Assembly: GCA_025765615.1 (NCBI GenBank)
Contig: JAIVFJ010000249.1
Location: 1-64,000 of the forward strand
Direction: 5' to 3'
DNA: 64,000 nucleotides
Source: Zopfochytrium polystomum
Lineage: Eukaryota > Chytridiomycota > Chytridiomycetes > Chytridiales > Chytridiaceae
The notes beneath the pieces were generated by a model. That model was not told where the DNA came from. It did not search any database and saw only the letters and a list, made by a program, of their open reading frames with translations. Shown here piece after piece: positions 31,643 through 43,036 of this stretch. The position numbers and the translations under genes were made by a program. Each line of letters begins with the position of its first letter. The first letter of the stretch is position 1.

Positions 31643-33003
31643 TCATTTGGCAGGGCCCTGCCGCTTCGGCCGTCCCAATAGCCAGAAATGACGCGACAGG
31701 TCTGTTTCTGTTAACTTCACCCGTCCATCTCCCCAGCCGGACTCCTCTCCCATTTGAACGATGCGCTCGCACGCGGCAACGGCGGCCGCGCGGAGGATTA
31801 TTAAGCGCTCCTGCTCGGAATACGACGAAAGCCCCTCACCAACAGCCAATACCCCAAGTCCTAGTAGCACTTGCGGGACAGTGTCGTCCACAATGGCGGT
31901 AAGCGTCACAAAGGGGCCAGGCTTCTTTCCACTGGGATCTTCAAGGAGCAAAAATGACGCGTCGGACTCGGAGAATCCTTGATGGAGATTAAGAACGACT
32001 TTCTGCGCCCCTCGCAAAATTTTGACATCTGCGGACACAGGAGGAATATGAGCAGAAAAATGCACTACACAGGACAAGACTCACCAATTCCAGCAACCTT
32101 GGTGGTATCGTTGAATGCCGGAAGCTGTGAAATGAGCGCATTCAGAAGGCGATTTGTTCGCTCCTTGCTGGACGAAGATACTGCGTCGGACCCCAAGGCT
32201 CGAGCAATAAACTCCCCTAAACCATGCGGACAGCCGATTCTCTCGAGAGTCTTGCCCGTCTCATTTAGGGTGTCTCGAATGAGCGTTACAAAAGGGCGAA
32301 GCGGATGCGGCTCGCTCACAGTGACCGCCGGTAGTGTCGGGTGTGGTACTTCTCGGGTGACTGGAAGATCGAACGTGGAGGAGACCTAGAAACGGAAATG
32401 AAACATTCAGAAAAGCAACAGGAGCGAGTAGAGCGCGGACAGTACCTCACTCAAGCTGATGTCCTTGAGGGACTTTGCAGCAAAACCGACGCCTGATATC
32501 CACATAGCCATGACGCCATACCTGACCACGTCAAATAGGCCACGGCCGGCATGCTCCTTCAGCAAGCGACCCCACTTCCCGTCTTCTGCGCCAGGGGCAG
32601 ACGGCGCTCGCTCGGCAGTGGCAGTTGCGAGGAGCTCACACAGCACCGCGGCACCGAGCTCCTGCTCGCGCGTGTCGAACCGAAGAGGAAGTTGCGCAGT
32701 GGCAGGCAATGCAATGGATGTGGTCGATGCGAGCGAGGCAGCGAGCACCGCCGGAGTGAGGGAATTGAGAATGGGCGTAATGGCACTCTCGTTTATCTGG
32801 GGTTATGCGAAAGGGCGTAGAGTTGGTGGGGATTGTTCTAGGTCGAGGCAAAGATGTCGTCAGCTGCACCTGAACGGCATCCGCGATGATATCCGATGCC
32901 AAGAGGGCATTGCAAGAGGACCGCACAAGCTGTATTGTTCACGGTGAGACAGTGTTAACGCGCGTCTGAGGTCGCTCACTTCAATTGGGGTCTGCCCGTT
33001 CAT
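31643..33003 (-). CDS. Putative queuosine salvage protein (DUF2419/QNG1 family), divergent
   Basis: Five minus-strand exons in matching phase: 32980-33003, 32870-32929, 32446-32796, 32085-32385 and 31643-32028, 373 residues. Landmarks recall the DUF2419 queuosine-nucleotide N-glycosylase family: N-terminal VRSSCN...VQINESAI, a central LLNALISQLPAFNDTTKVAG (compare FPSFRD), LRGAQKVVLNLH (compare KRAQILVADL), VDDTVPQVLLGLGVL (compare DYRVPQVLRHLGVL), ILRAAAVAACERIV, and terminal DLSRHFWLLG (compare D..LW..G). Such enzymes release queuine from Q nucleotides for tRNA modification. The family's usual LNFSFW segment is not clearly recognisable, so catalytic competence is uncertain. The identification is by remembered motif order, not by alignment. 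Confidence 0.6.
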
Positions 33004-33307
33004 AACCAACCCCTCGAATGTGACAAGTCAACAAAAAAACCAAACACCTTTCCATCGCCCCATCAAGGCCAGCATCGTCGCTTGGCCATCGGGACAGATT
33101 GATTAAAATAATTGGTTGTTTCAACCGTCTGAGAGAATCATGAGCGCGCTCAAGTTATCAGTGTGGGCGAAAGGACGTGACGCATCGATTCTCTGAAGAA
33201 GGAGCGATTAGGGATAATATGCTGCTGCCTTGCATGAACAAAGGGGCGCACGCTTGTTCTTGTTCGGCTGAGTTTGAATTTTGCCACACACAAGAAACAC
33301 CCTCCAC
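33004..33307. other. Divergent intergenic region
   Basis: Roughly 300 bases between the start codons of the DUF2419-like gene (minus) and the tetraspan gene (plus). No gene or clear motif seen; presumably both promoters. Confidence 0.5.
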
Positions 33308-35980
33308 ATGCAACCCCGTCGTGTCGACAGCAACACCACACCCGGCCTCAGGCTGAGGCTTCCAACTCCGGCGCCGCCCGACGCGCTGCACGGTAGCCTC
33401 AGCCTCCGCCAGGACTCCCTCTCTCCCTTTCTGCTTGCTGGTGGTTCTCCACCCTCTAATTCCCGAATGGTCGAGGGACAGCAACTCTCGTCGCAACCCG
33501 CTACCGTCACGACCTCTTCGGCCAACGATCGGTCCATTGGGCGCTCTCTTCCAAGCTCAAAGGCTCCTTTAAGCAGCCGAGCAGGGCGAAGCACCTCGGC
33601 AGTCATGGTTCAGCCCGAGATCGTCAATAAGGCTGCAGGAGGACAAGCTCCGGTCGTGGAACAATCACCGAAAGTACCGGAAAGCTCGTTCACCATCTCA
33701 GCAACTGTATCAATGGTCGCAAGATCTCTTTGGAGCCTTGGAATGGGTTCGTCTCTAACAGAGGCTGGTAGGGGCGATGGCAGTCAGTCTTCAAACTCGT
33801 TTTACTCATTTCAGCATTTTGAAGGTGCAGGAGCAGGGCCTTCAGCACCATCAAACTCGCCTAACAATCCGCAGGTTCGGGCCGGCCCACCTCAAAGACC
33901 GGTGGGGCCTCGGAGACCGATGCCACCCATCATCGCGCCTCCAACCACAGATGTTTCCCCAAACAATATCCAATCGAGTGGTCCATCTTTGGCACCGTCA
34001 GGGATCCGAAAACAGGAGACTGTTCTGCAGATTTCGGAAGGCCCATTTGCCAATGCTCGCGTTCGACGTAGCTCTCATACGCAAAACTACAGAACACGAC
34101 CTTCATCTGTGCCGCCCCCGTCTGTCGCCCGATACCAGCTACCAAGAAAACCCATCGAATTAATTGTAGATAAACCTTTGCCTCCAGTGAACTTGGGCTC
34201 GATTGCCCAGGAAAGCGATGCAACGCTGGTTGATTCAGTGGTTGAAAGTAGCAGCCTGGACAATCATCTAACGCGTCAAATCACCTCTGGCCCCGGCCGC
34301 GCGGATAGGAGCCCACCGACACGGCTCCGAGAGCTGAAGAGAACGAGGTCGACGCCAGAAGAGCTCATCATTGAGTCGAGTGTAGTCCCTTATGCCAACG
34401 GTGTTTCTCTTGATAGTCGAACTGATCGCACTATCAGCGTTAGCAAGCAACCGCCTGCAAGGATGCTTTCTGTTCCGAATACTGATGCAAGCAGTCTCGT
34501 TTCCGACAGCAAGGAAGTGCATCATCTTGGCAAACAAGTGAGCTGGGCGACACCCACTTCTTTGCAGCAATGGTCAGATACAAATGACGAATCCCGGACA
34601 CTTTCGGTGCCAATGAGGCCGAGGCGAGAGCGTAGGCGTATTCCCCGTCTACTCTCATCTTCGTCGATAGGCTCTTTCTCAACTTTCGATGGCTCTGCGG
34701 CCTCCTCAGTCGTAGATCACCCAATGAAAGGTTCCACCAACGCATCAAAACCGCCCTTACGATGGCATGAAGTTCACCCTGAGCCCGCAACGCCAAAAAT
34801 TGGTCCTGATCCAGCGCTGCTCAAAATGGCTGATGGCGAGCTCGAAGAGTTTGAACTGGAAGAAATCGAGTCCGTCACAATGGACTCTTCAAAAGGAGTG
34901 ACCCTAGCAGAGTCCGAACTCACAGTAACTTCTACCACCACCGCTCCAGCTTGGGCCGGACGGCAATGCCGTCCATCCACCTCAGCCGCCAACTATTTCT
35001 CTTTGGGTGCCCCTCCGCGAACTAACATGGAGACAAATGTGTTGCCGTCCTCAAGGCCGTGGTGGGAGCAGTTTTATGACATTTACGATCAAGGGTTTCG
35101 CGTCAAGCTTGAACTTGTTGAGGATAATGTTCGCGAATTGGAAGATGACTTTGAAGACGCCCCATCTCAGGTCGTTTTCGTCCAAGAGCTGCCAGAAGAA
35201 GTTGGCCAGGAGCAAGATTCACCCCTCAACTTCGAGAATTCGTTCCTCACAACCAACCAAATGAGAGGGACGCCGAACGTGGCAGCTGTTGGGAATTTCA
35301 GCACGAACACTGTTGGGCATGAAGCGGCGCCGCCGACTGAAGTAGGTACCCCTCGTTTGGTCGAGCGGGAACCAACCGATCACCACGACACGGCGCACCG
35401 TCCGCACCGGGGACTAGAGAAACTGCAAACACCAGGGGAGCCTGCTAGCCTGTTCAAATCTTTGCACTTTCAAGTCGTTTTTGCCTTGGTTATACTTCAA
35501 GCTTTGCAAGGTGTCATGTCTCTCATTGGCCAAACTCATTACGTGGAGCTGGCATCTTCTACGACTGACGAAGGTGCAAGAGAATTGTCTGACAACACGG
35601 ACACATCGCTCCAGACTGCCTTTACAGTCATGTCCATAGTCTTTTGCTTGCTCGCTGCTGCACTAACCTTCGCGCTTTGTGCTCGTTTGGGTAGCAGGAG
35701 TATTCGGCTAAATCGAGACCCCCTTCCAAAGTGGTTCCGAATATTCGTCGGAGCGGCGGCATCCGGGATGGCAGCGTTAGCGACTGCAAGTTTATGTGCT
35801 GCAGTGTCGATTGGTAGGCGAAATGGTCACGACTTGCGCTCGAGAGCGTGCGTGGCCGGAAAGGAGATTGGTGAAGTGTGTGGCTGGATTATGGCTGGCA
35901 CTGTCGCGGGCTTCGTATCAGCTGTTCTCTGGGCTATCAGCGCTGTTTTGTGGTTACGGGATGGAATGAAGGGAGTATGA
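33308..35980 (+). CDS. Large disordered protein with four C-terminal transmembrane helices
   Basis: A single exon; the first ATG in the frame is at 33308 (890 residues). About 715 residues are Ser/Pro/Arg-rich and look disordered, with many basic Ser sites (RRSSH, RRERRRIPRLLSSSS). Four hydrophobic helices close the protein: about 35464-35530 (FQVVFALVILQALQGVMSL), 35612-35695 (TVMSIVFCLLAAALTFAL), 35731-35812 (IFVGAAASGMAALATASL) and 35878-35955 (VCGWIMAGTVAGFVSAVLWAI). A four-helix C-terminal bundle after a long cytosolic region resembles MARVEL-like or Sur7-like tetraspans in general layout, but I find no diagnostic motif. Function unknown; it probably anchors a signalling or scaffolding tail to a membrane. 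Confidence 0.6.
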   Translation: MQPRRVDSNTTPGLRLRLPTPAPPDALHGSLSLRQDSLSPFLLAGGSPPSNSRMVEGQQLSSQPATVTTSSANDRSIGRSLPSSKAPLSSRAGRSTSAVMVQPEIVNKAAGGQAPVVEQSPKVPESSFTISATVSMVARSLWSLGMGSSLTEAGRGDGSQSSNSFYSFQHFEGAGAGPSAPSNSPNNPQVRAGPPQRPVGPRRPMPPIIAPPTTDVSPNNIQSSGPSLAPSGIRKQETVLQISEGPFANARVRRSSHTQNYRTRPSSVPPPSVARYQLPRKPIELIVDKPLPPVNLGSIAQESDATLVDSVVESSSLDNHLTRQITSGPGRADRSPPTRLRELKRTRSTPEELIIESSVVPYANGVSLDSRTDRTISVSKQPPARMLSVPNTDASSLVSDSKEVHHLGKQVSWATPTSLQQWSDTNDESRTLSVPMRPRRERRRIPRLLSSSSIGSFSTFDGSAASSVVDHPMKGSTNASKPPLRWHEVHPEPATPKIGPDPALLKMADGELEEFELEEIESVTMDSSKGVTLAESELTVTSTTTAPAWAGRQCRPSTSAANYFSLGAPPRTNMETNVLPSSRPWWEQFYDIYDQGFRVKLELVEDNVRELEDDFEDAPSQVVFVQELPEEVGQEQDSPLNFENSFLTTNQMRGTPNVAAVGNFSTNTVGHEAAPPTEVGTPRLVEREPTDHHDTAHRPHRGLEKLQTPGEPASLFKSLHFQVVFALVILQALQGVMSLIGQTHYVELASSTTDEGARELSDNTDTSLQTAFTVMSIVFCLLAAALTFALCARLGSRSIRLNRDPLPKWFRIFVGAAASGMAALATASLCAAVSIGRRNGHDLRSRACVAGKEIGEVCGWIMAGTVAGFVSAVLWAISAVLWLRDGMKGV

Positions 35981-36030
35981 TGTGAAAGAAGTTGTGACAA
36001 ATTTCTATATTCGATCATGCAAATTTCGTT

Positions 36031-39000
36031 ATGTTGAAGTTTCTTCCCGAGGCCGTTCGGAAAGCTTGTACACGAGACTCCCCCCTACGCGAATTGCCTT
36101 TCATTGAGAGCGATGCCGAAGGCGCCGCCGCCGTTATCGACATATCTGGTGTGACTTTCTGGATCAATTCACGCATGGGATAATAAATGACCAACTTTTG
36201 ATGGACAGGATTCACAATTCTCACCACAAACCTCCTGAAACTACACGGAGCTGACGGTGCGGCCAAACTTCGAGACGCGATTGACGGTGTCTTCGATGTC
36301 ATTATACGCACAATTTACCGCTGGGGGGGGTCCATCGTCAAATTTGCCGGAGACGCGGCCTTGGCCAGCTGGTAATGGGCGTATGTATTCACTTAGTTTC
36401 TTGCATATCTTATAGCTCCATCAAGGTCTTCAACCCCGGATTCTGGGCAGCTGCACCTAGTGAAAGCGTATCTTTGCTGTCTTGAGCTACTGAGAGAGTT
36501 CAGGGATAATTGCTCTGCCCTAAATGAGGACATTGGAATCCACATCGGCTTGGCTTCGGGTGCGGTCCACCACATTCACTTAGGCGGATCTGCTGCGAAC
36601 GATCGAGGGACTTCTCAGAATCGTAGGGAGTACCTGATCGCCGGACAAGCCGTCATTGAAGCAGCACGACTCCTTGATCTCGGCCATCGTGGTGACCTTC
36701 TTATGTCTATTGAGATGAAAAAATGCCTCGAAGAGGTCTTTGTGGTTCCGCCTTGGCCAAGTCTATTTCCGAGGCCAAAAGTCGTCTCAAATCAGTGGGT
36801 TTACCTCTTAAAGGAGGACGACACTCAGATTCCCGACATACTTCGGTCTTGGTCCGGCATTCCATTTCCCGAGTTACCCAATTATCAGGAGGAGGAGCTG
36901 GACGAGAATTTTGCGCTAACTTACATCGAAACATCCGTTCGGAAACACTTATTTGACAATCATGGACTCCATTCGCTTATGGTGCCGCCGAGTTCGACTA
37001 CTCTGACTCAGGAGTCGACCTGTCGGTCCGCAAATTATATCACGGCCCCTCCTTCCAGATTATCCTCCACCAAAGTCTCATCGGAGACCTACAGTGATAT
37101 GAGAAGCGTATCTATTGCCTTCTTTCGATTTCCGGATGTTCATTTCGACGGCGACCCAGAGTTCGATAAAGAATGGTCGCAGTCGCTCGGCACAATTAGT
37201 GAAAGTCAGGAAGAAGGCTCCTCCACTCGAGGCAGCATTCGTTATTCATCCGTGCATCGTTGCCTGCACCACGCTCAGCACATTGTTGAAGTTCTTATGC
37301 GCTCAGTGACCAGCCAGGGCGGTACTGTGCGCCAAATCAACTACGATGACAAAGCCTTCACCATTCTGGCGGTATGGGGCCTGCGCGGCCTAGCTCATCA
37401 CCGAGCGGAGACTCGCTACACGCTAGCTGCCTGCATGGAGGTTGCCCGAAAGCTGACAGGCCAGGGCTTTGGTAGCGCGCAAATCGGAGTGTCGACTGGA
37501 ACAGTTTATACTGGATTGTTTGGAAATGAGCTGCGCATGGACGGAACAGTTCTCGGGGCTCCCGTTAATCTGGCAGCGAGACTTATGTGTTTGGACGGTG
37601 TTGCTGTGGGATTGCTGCGGAAAATTGGCGAAATTTCAATTTTTTGTGACGACAGTACCCAGTTATCGGGGTCAGAGTGGTTTTCCTTCATGGAGGCGCC
37701 GATTCCCGCAAAGCTTAAAGGTTGGAACCAAGTCTTCTCTCCATTTCTTCTAACCCTCTTTAAGGTTTTAGCGAAGCGCTGATGGTATATCTAGTCGTGG
37801 GTGAGAAGTCTTCGAGCGAGCAAAGCGAAAATATACAAGTAGTCGGAAGAACCGAGGAATTAAAACTATTGAAAGACACGATATCGAGTTGGCGGATGAA
37901 GTCTCAGCGTCATACTTTATTTATAACAGGGAGATCTGGATTTGGAAAATCAACTCTCATCAAAACAGCGATGCAGATGCTGGATAGGTACGCGAAAACC
38001 CTGTTTTGGTACGGCCTTTCTGTCACCTCTGCGATAAATCTAAGGTTTCGACTAAAATTAGCACATGTGTTGGAGATGAGATGAAGCAGAGAACTTCGCT
38101 GGGAGTGCTTGATAAGCTAGTTCGCGGACTTCTTCACAAAATGCGATCGGTGAATCTGGAGGCAATAAATTTCAAGCAAATTCGGGCGAGGCAGACGGAC
38201 GCAGGCTCTCGCGCAGGGTCCCATTTATGGTCACGTGTAGGATCGCGGGGGGGCTCGCGCCTTTCGCTCATACAACAAGATCGGGACTGGTCATATTTAA
38301 ATGACATACTCGAGGCTTTATGCGTGAGTAAAGCGGGAATCGCAACTATTGCTGCTATCCCAGGCTTAAGAAAGATCGATAACTCGGACTTTGTGCCCTC
38401 CGACGGGGAAATATCGGTTCGACTTTCGATCGTTCTTGCGACTTTGATCAACGGGCTATATTCAATCGGATACAGCGTTTGCCTTGTCTGGGATGACATA
38501 CAGGTAGTTATGGAGCGAACCATTCCATTTGAACTAACTGGAGTCAGTGGTTTGACCGAGAGACGTTGAAAACTTTATTGGCGCTCATTCAATACTGCCC
38601 GCATGCATTGTTTCTAATTGTTGGGAGAACGAGAAATGTAGGTCACTTCGGTTTCTATGATTAAGACCAAATAAATATCTGCAGGAATGGGATAGGCTCG
38701 AAGATTTCGATCAAGTTCGTTCACAAAGCGAATACCTAATGGAGCTCCGCCCATTGGATATCGCCGACGTCCGAGAAATGGTGGCTGCAAATCTTGAAGA
38801 CGCGAGGGTGAGCGAAGCGATCATCGGCCAGATTATGGACCAGACGAATGGCGTCCCAATAGCTCTGCGCATGATATTGAACACAATAAAAGCGAACAGG
38901 ATCGGGCCGAGAACGCGATCCATCTCATCCAGCATCATTTTTTCAACGAGTGGAGCAATAGTCGCACAGTTGAGTGTTATGGTAAAATTTCTACACAGTA

Positions 39001-41467
39001 ACAAAGCTTGATTTGCAGATTAGACCTCCTCAGCGTCGAATTTCGCTTCCTATTGTCAGTAGCTTCCGTAATTGGTCAACATTTCGAGTTAAATGATCTG
39101 GCGCAGACATTGCAACTTCTTGACGGCCCAAAGTTCGAAACATACCCGGACGACCTCTTGAATTTGATGGAATCTGCTGACCGTTTTGGGTTCCTCACTC
39201 GCCAGCCCGGAGATACATTGTCTTTTTCTTTCAGTCATTGCATGATTCAGCAAGGAGTACTCGCCACACTTTTACCTCAGCAGCGGGAGGCCATACATCA
39301 CGCCATCGTGAGACACTATCAGAAGCGTCTTGAGCAGGAACCCGACGATGGCAAGCTGCTTCCCTCCACCATTGAGCATATCTTGAAGATTTCAGGCGAG
39401 ACAGCATTGAAGTGCTCTCTTCTGTACCAAGGCTTCGTGCAAGCTGCAACTTATCGTAAAGAGGCTGAGGCATTTTATTGCCGGAATAATCTTCTCGCCT
39501 TGGACCCTCAGTACTTTGACAGACTCAGCCTCATGGACCAAATGACGAGCTGCAGAATCCTGGCAAACATGCATTACCAAACTGGGTCAGTGGGCGTCTT
39601 TCATCATTTGTTGGTACAAGATTATTGACAACGATTTGCTTGGCCATTCTGACATAAGAAACTCAAAAGAGGTCGTGAGTGTGTCACTATCACTGCTTGC
39701 TAGGCTGGGAAAGATGTTCACTGTAGATTACCAAAACTCGCTTAAATTTATAAAATCTTGGCTCTACCACCGAAAATTCTTGGGAAAACTCACTCAAGCG
39801 CGTCCCCACGAAGTCCGCCTTTTGTGTTTCGACTATCTTTCTCGGACGTTTCCTGTTGCATTTCCTCAAAGGCATAGTCGAATTCCTCGCGATAATCGAA
39901 AGCGTGTCGCAAACAGTAACTCGATTACTTGGATATCTTTGGACACATTAGTCGGACAGAGCTGCCATCCTGGGGAAGGCCAGCGACGCCTCACGGAGCT
40001 TGCACTCATATTGGATCTTCTTGTTCACCTTTTCTTCGAGGGTCGACTGAAGGGCCTGAACTACTTGGTCTTTCAGATGGCCAGCATTCTGGTGTTGCGT
40101 GCGGGAGGTGATTCAGCAGAAGAGGCAGCAGCATGGAATTGGCACTTGAAACTCGGTTATACGAGGCTGTCCTTGTTCGCTAATGCCATGAGAAGTCCAA
40201 AGAGCTCAAAACGCTTTCAGGAAATTGCAGATTCTTTTTCGGAGGAGACCGTTACTTTGAGGGATTTGGCTTGCAAAGGATACACTAGAGTCGTGGAGGT
40301 TCTAAAGGCCATGTTCAGTGGTGCACCAATTGGTGAAGGGGCTATTCGTGCGATGAAAGAGGCCATTGACGACTTTGAAGCCTCCGGATTGGAGTTTGAT
40401 GATTACACCAAAGCCATGGTTGTATCAATGCACACGCTTTTATCAGTGTATGCCTCCTTCTTTGCCTACAATATACCTAATTCACCTGACAGAAACGGCG
40501 TTTTCCACTTACCAGAGGAATTTGGAGACTTTGACATACAGCGGTACATCGTTTTGTACGAAAAATTCGTGATGGACCGGCGAACGCTCATCTCCGTGAA
40601 AATATGTCACGCACTGGAGCTTTCGATCGCCCGCCGCCTGGAAGAAGCACAGCAGATTATCTTAGAGTACACGGATATGGCATTGGAAAGCACACCGATA
40701 CGAAAGGTTTGCACCCCACCAACTCAGCGCGCCGCTGACTTACAGGACAAAAGACTCCAGAGGAAATAACGAGCCAGCCCATTCCAACTTTAAGCGGGCT
40801 CACAAAACTCATCCGATCTCTTTTCATCATACTGGAGCAATTCGGTGATAGCAAAGAAAGAGAGCTTCTTATCGTGGAAATGGAGCTACGCGCAGAGGAA
40901 ATACGCTGCTGTTATTCGAGAATTCCGAGCATAGGGGTTTGTTGATCTCAAATTCTTTCTTTGTTCTTACGACTACATTAGGTTGCGGCAGCTGTTCTCT
41001 CCACATTTTTTATAGCAACCAGCATCACAAATCTGGCCTTGTTTCTTCGAGCGTCACACCTGAGGCCAATTTCTGACGCGTGGGATCCTTGCCATGCGTT
41101 TCGACTGACCACCCTGATTCGATCTTTGCACAACATTCTTACGAAGTCCTGCTCCCGTGCAGTGAAGACAGATCAAGTCAAGTTTTGCAAGAAGCTTCTT
41201 GAGGCGTGCCGTCACATCCTTTACGACTTCCGAATTGACAGATTTCTCAGGCGGCTTTTGAAGAATGGTCTACCCGGCGAGGATATATTTTCAAAGTACA
41301 TGCTGCTTGTTCTTCGTGCACGAGTTTGCAGAGCCAAGAGCATGGCTACAAATGGAAATGGTGGGTGGAGAGAAGAAGCGGCCATTTTAAAAACGGAGCT
41401 TCTGATGTACAATGACGAGTCTGAGGTTTGGTTGCTGGAACAGCTTTGTAATGAGCGTTTTGTATAG
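36031..41467 (+). CDS. Soluble adenylyl cyclase (ADCY10 type)
   Basis: Eleven exons: 36031-36148, 36209-36371, 36426-37720, 37765-38008, 38062-38503, 38548-38637, 38685-38973, 39024-39589, 39621-40706, 40754-40936 and 40982-41467, about 1653 residues, near the length of human sAC. Cyclase domain C1 has both metal Asp motifs, VIDISGFTIL and KFAGDAALASW. C2 has NYDDKAFTILAVWGL with the Lys of the sAC signature and STGTVYTGLFG...GAPVNLAARLM. Then an NTPase module with P-loop GRSGFGKST (near 37927), Walker-B-like VWDDIQWFD, and a long helical repeat tail. It makes cAMP and in animals is stimulated by bicarbonate and calcium. It is not the leucine-rich-repeat cyclase of yeasts. The junction near 39590-39620 (31 nt) is the weakest; introns here are mostly 44-60 nt. 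Confidence 0.88.
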
Positions 41468-41535
41468 TATTTGTCAAAAAAAGTGAAACCTTCGTTATAT
41501 TGTTAGTCGAGCGCCCACTGTTTAACTTCTATTCT

Positions 41536-42880
41536 TCAGCTTCGGATGGTGGCCACACTAATATCGCTCACAGTATCATCCCCGGTGGTGCTTTGGTCGT
41601 CTCTTGTGCTCCGACACTCACGAGACTTTTCTGCCTCCTTCTGATTCTCTGTTGCCAAAGCGGCTTCGTCGTTGTACTGCACGAGTTCATCCAAAATCGT
41701 TTCATCCTTCAAATCGAATTCCCACCATCGCAGCTTTCCTTCGCGAAGCGAGCGAATGTGACTGTGTCTGGCTTCCTGGAAAAGTTCTTGGGGCAGTAAC
41801 TCGTCTGGAATGGACTCGGCCGGGTCAGTTTCCAAGCTATCCATTGTCCCTTTGGATTAAATAGTCAGAACCGGAGGACACCACTTCAATGCTCCACCTA
41901 CCCAGCAGGGATGACAAATAGCGATCAGTCGTCGTACGTAACGCACGGGCACCAAGAGACAGATCATAAATGTCCATCTTCGCCATACCGCCCCAAATCT
42001 TGCGAAGGTAACCCAGCCGCTTTACGTCCTCTTCGCCAACGTCAACGGTATCGTAATAAGAGTCAAGAAGCCGCTTTGCCTCCACCAATCCGGCCAACAG
42101 CCTTGCCGCGCTGCCGGCGGACGCATGCCTTATAATAGTCGAGTTAGGCTCGTCGTCCTCCTCCAGGTTCATCAAAAAGCGCCTTCGCCGCTCACGCAAC
42201 CGCCCCAGTATCTTTTCTCGAGCGTCCAGCACGTCTCCTTCTGCCGCTGTGGCAACAATGTCAGTGAACTTGATCCGTTCCGGCGAACGACCTCTCCGGC
42301 TTTGTGGCCGCACCAGCCCGTCAATCCCATGGCTTTCCGAGCTCGACCGGGACGACTCGCTCTCCGACGTCGAGCCGCCGCTACTACCTCCACGACGCTC
42401 CCACCTCTCCAGCCGCCTACGGCGCTTCTCCCGCAGCCTGCTGATGGCGCGCTTCTTCCTTCGGCTCTCGGCCGCCACCGCCCCCTCCCGCTCCCGCTGC
42501 ACGGCGACCCGCCACCGCGCAACCGCCCGCCGCGCAAGCCAGCCCCGCGCGACCCGCTGCACCGCCACCGCTGCCCGCTCGCGCCACCCTTCCTCCACCT
42601 CCGCCACCCGCGGCGCGACGACCGCCTTCAGCGCCCGCAGCTCGCGCTCCCGCCGGACGACCCGATCGCGCGTCGCCGCCAGCCGCGCGTCGTGGTCCGC
42701 CACCGCTTTCGCGGACTCGACGGCGCGCCTGTACTGCCGCTGCGCCAGGGCGCGGCGGAAGCAGGACTGCAGGAGAACCGTCGCATCGCGCAGGCGGGTG
42801 AGCCGGGCGCGGACGAGGTGGCCGCGGACAAACCGTTGAATCGTTGAGGCTGCGTTGTTTTTCTCCAGGCTGGTCGGCAT
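41536..42880 (-). CDS. IQ-motif (calmodulin-binding) coiled-coil protein
   Basis: Two exons, 41902-42880 and 41536-41849, 430 residues. The start MPTSLEKNN is used; the frame is open further upstream but without similarity. Three IQ-like motifs are evident in the first third: ASTIQRFVRGHLVRARL, VLLQSCFRRALAQRQYRR and VAVQRVARGWLARRAVARW, which bind calmodulin or EF-hand light chains. A highly basic coiled coil follows (KRAISRLREKRRRRLERW), then a Ser/Glu linker and a conserved-looking helical domain (ARLLAGLVEAKRLLDSYYDTV, YLRKIWGGMAKMDIYDLSL). Its stop lies 68 bases from that of the adenylyl cyclase, so the 3' ends probably overlap. Could be a flagellar or cytoskeletal protein; not certain. 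Confidence 0.7.
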
Positions 42881-43036
42881 CGCTCGTTTATTTTTTTTTT
42901 TGGCTCTGTTGCACTGTTCAGACAATTTCCTCTTTCCACAACCCAGCTCATCAGTCCGTCTCGCTGAGAAACCAGGTTGGGTCGTACAATTGGGCAAAAT
43001 GCGACGAGGACACAGAGCCAGGGTTGCCATTCTGGA

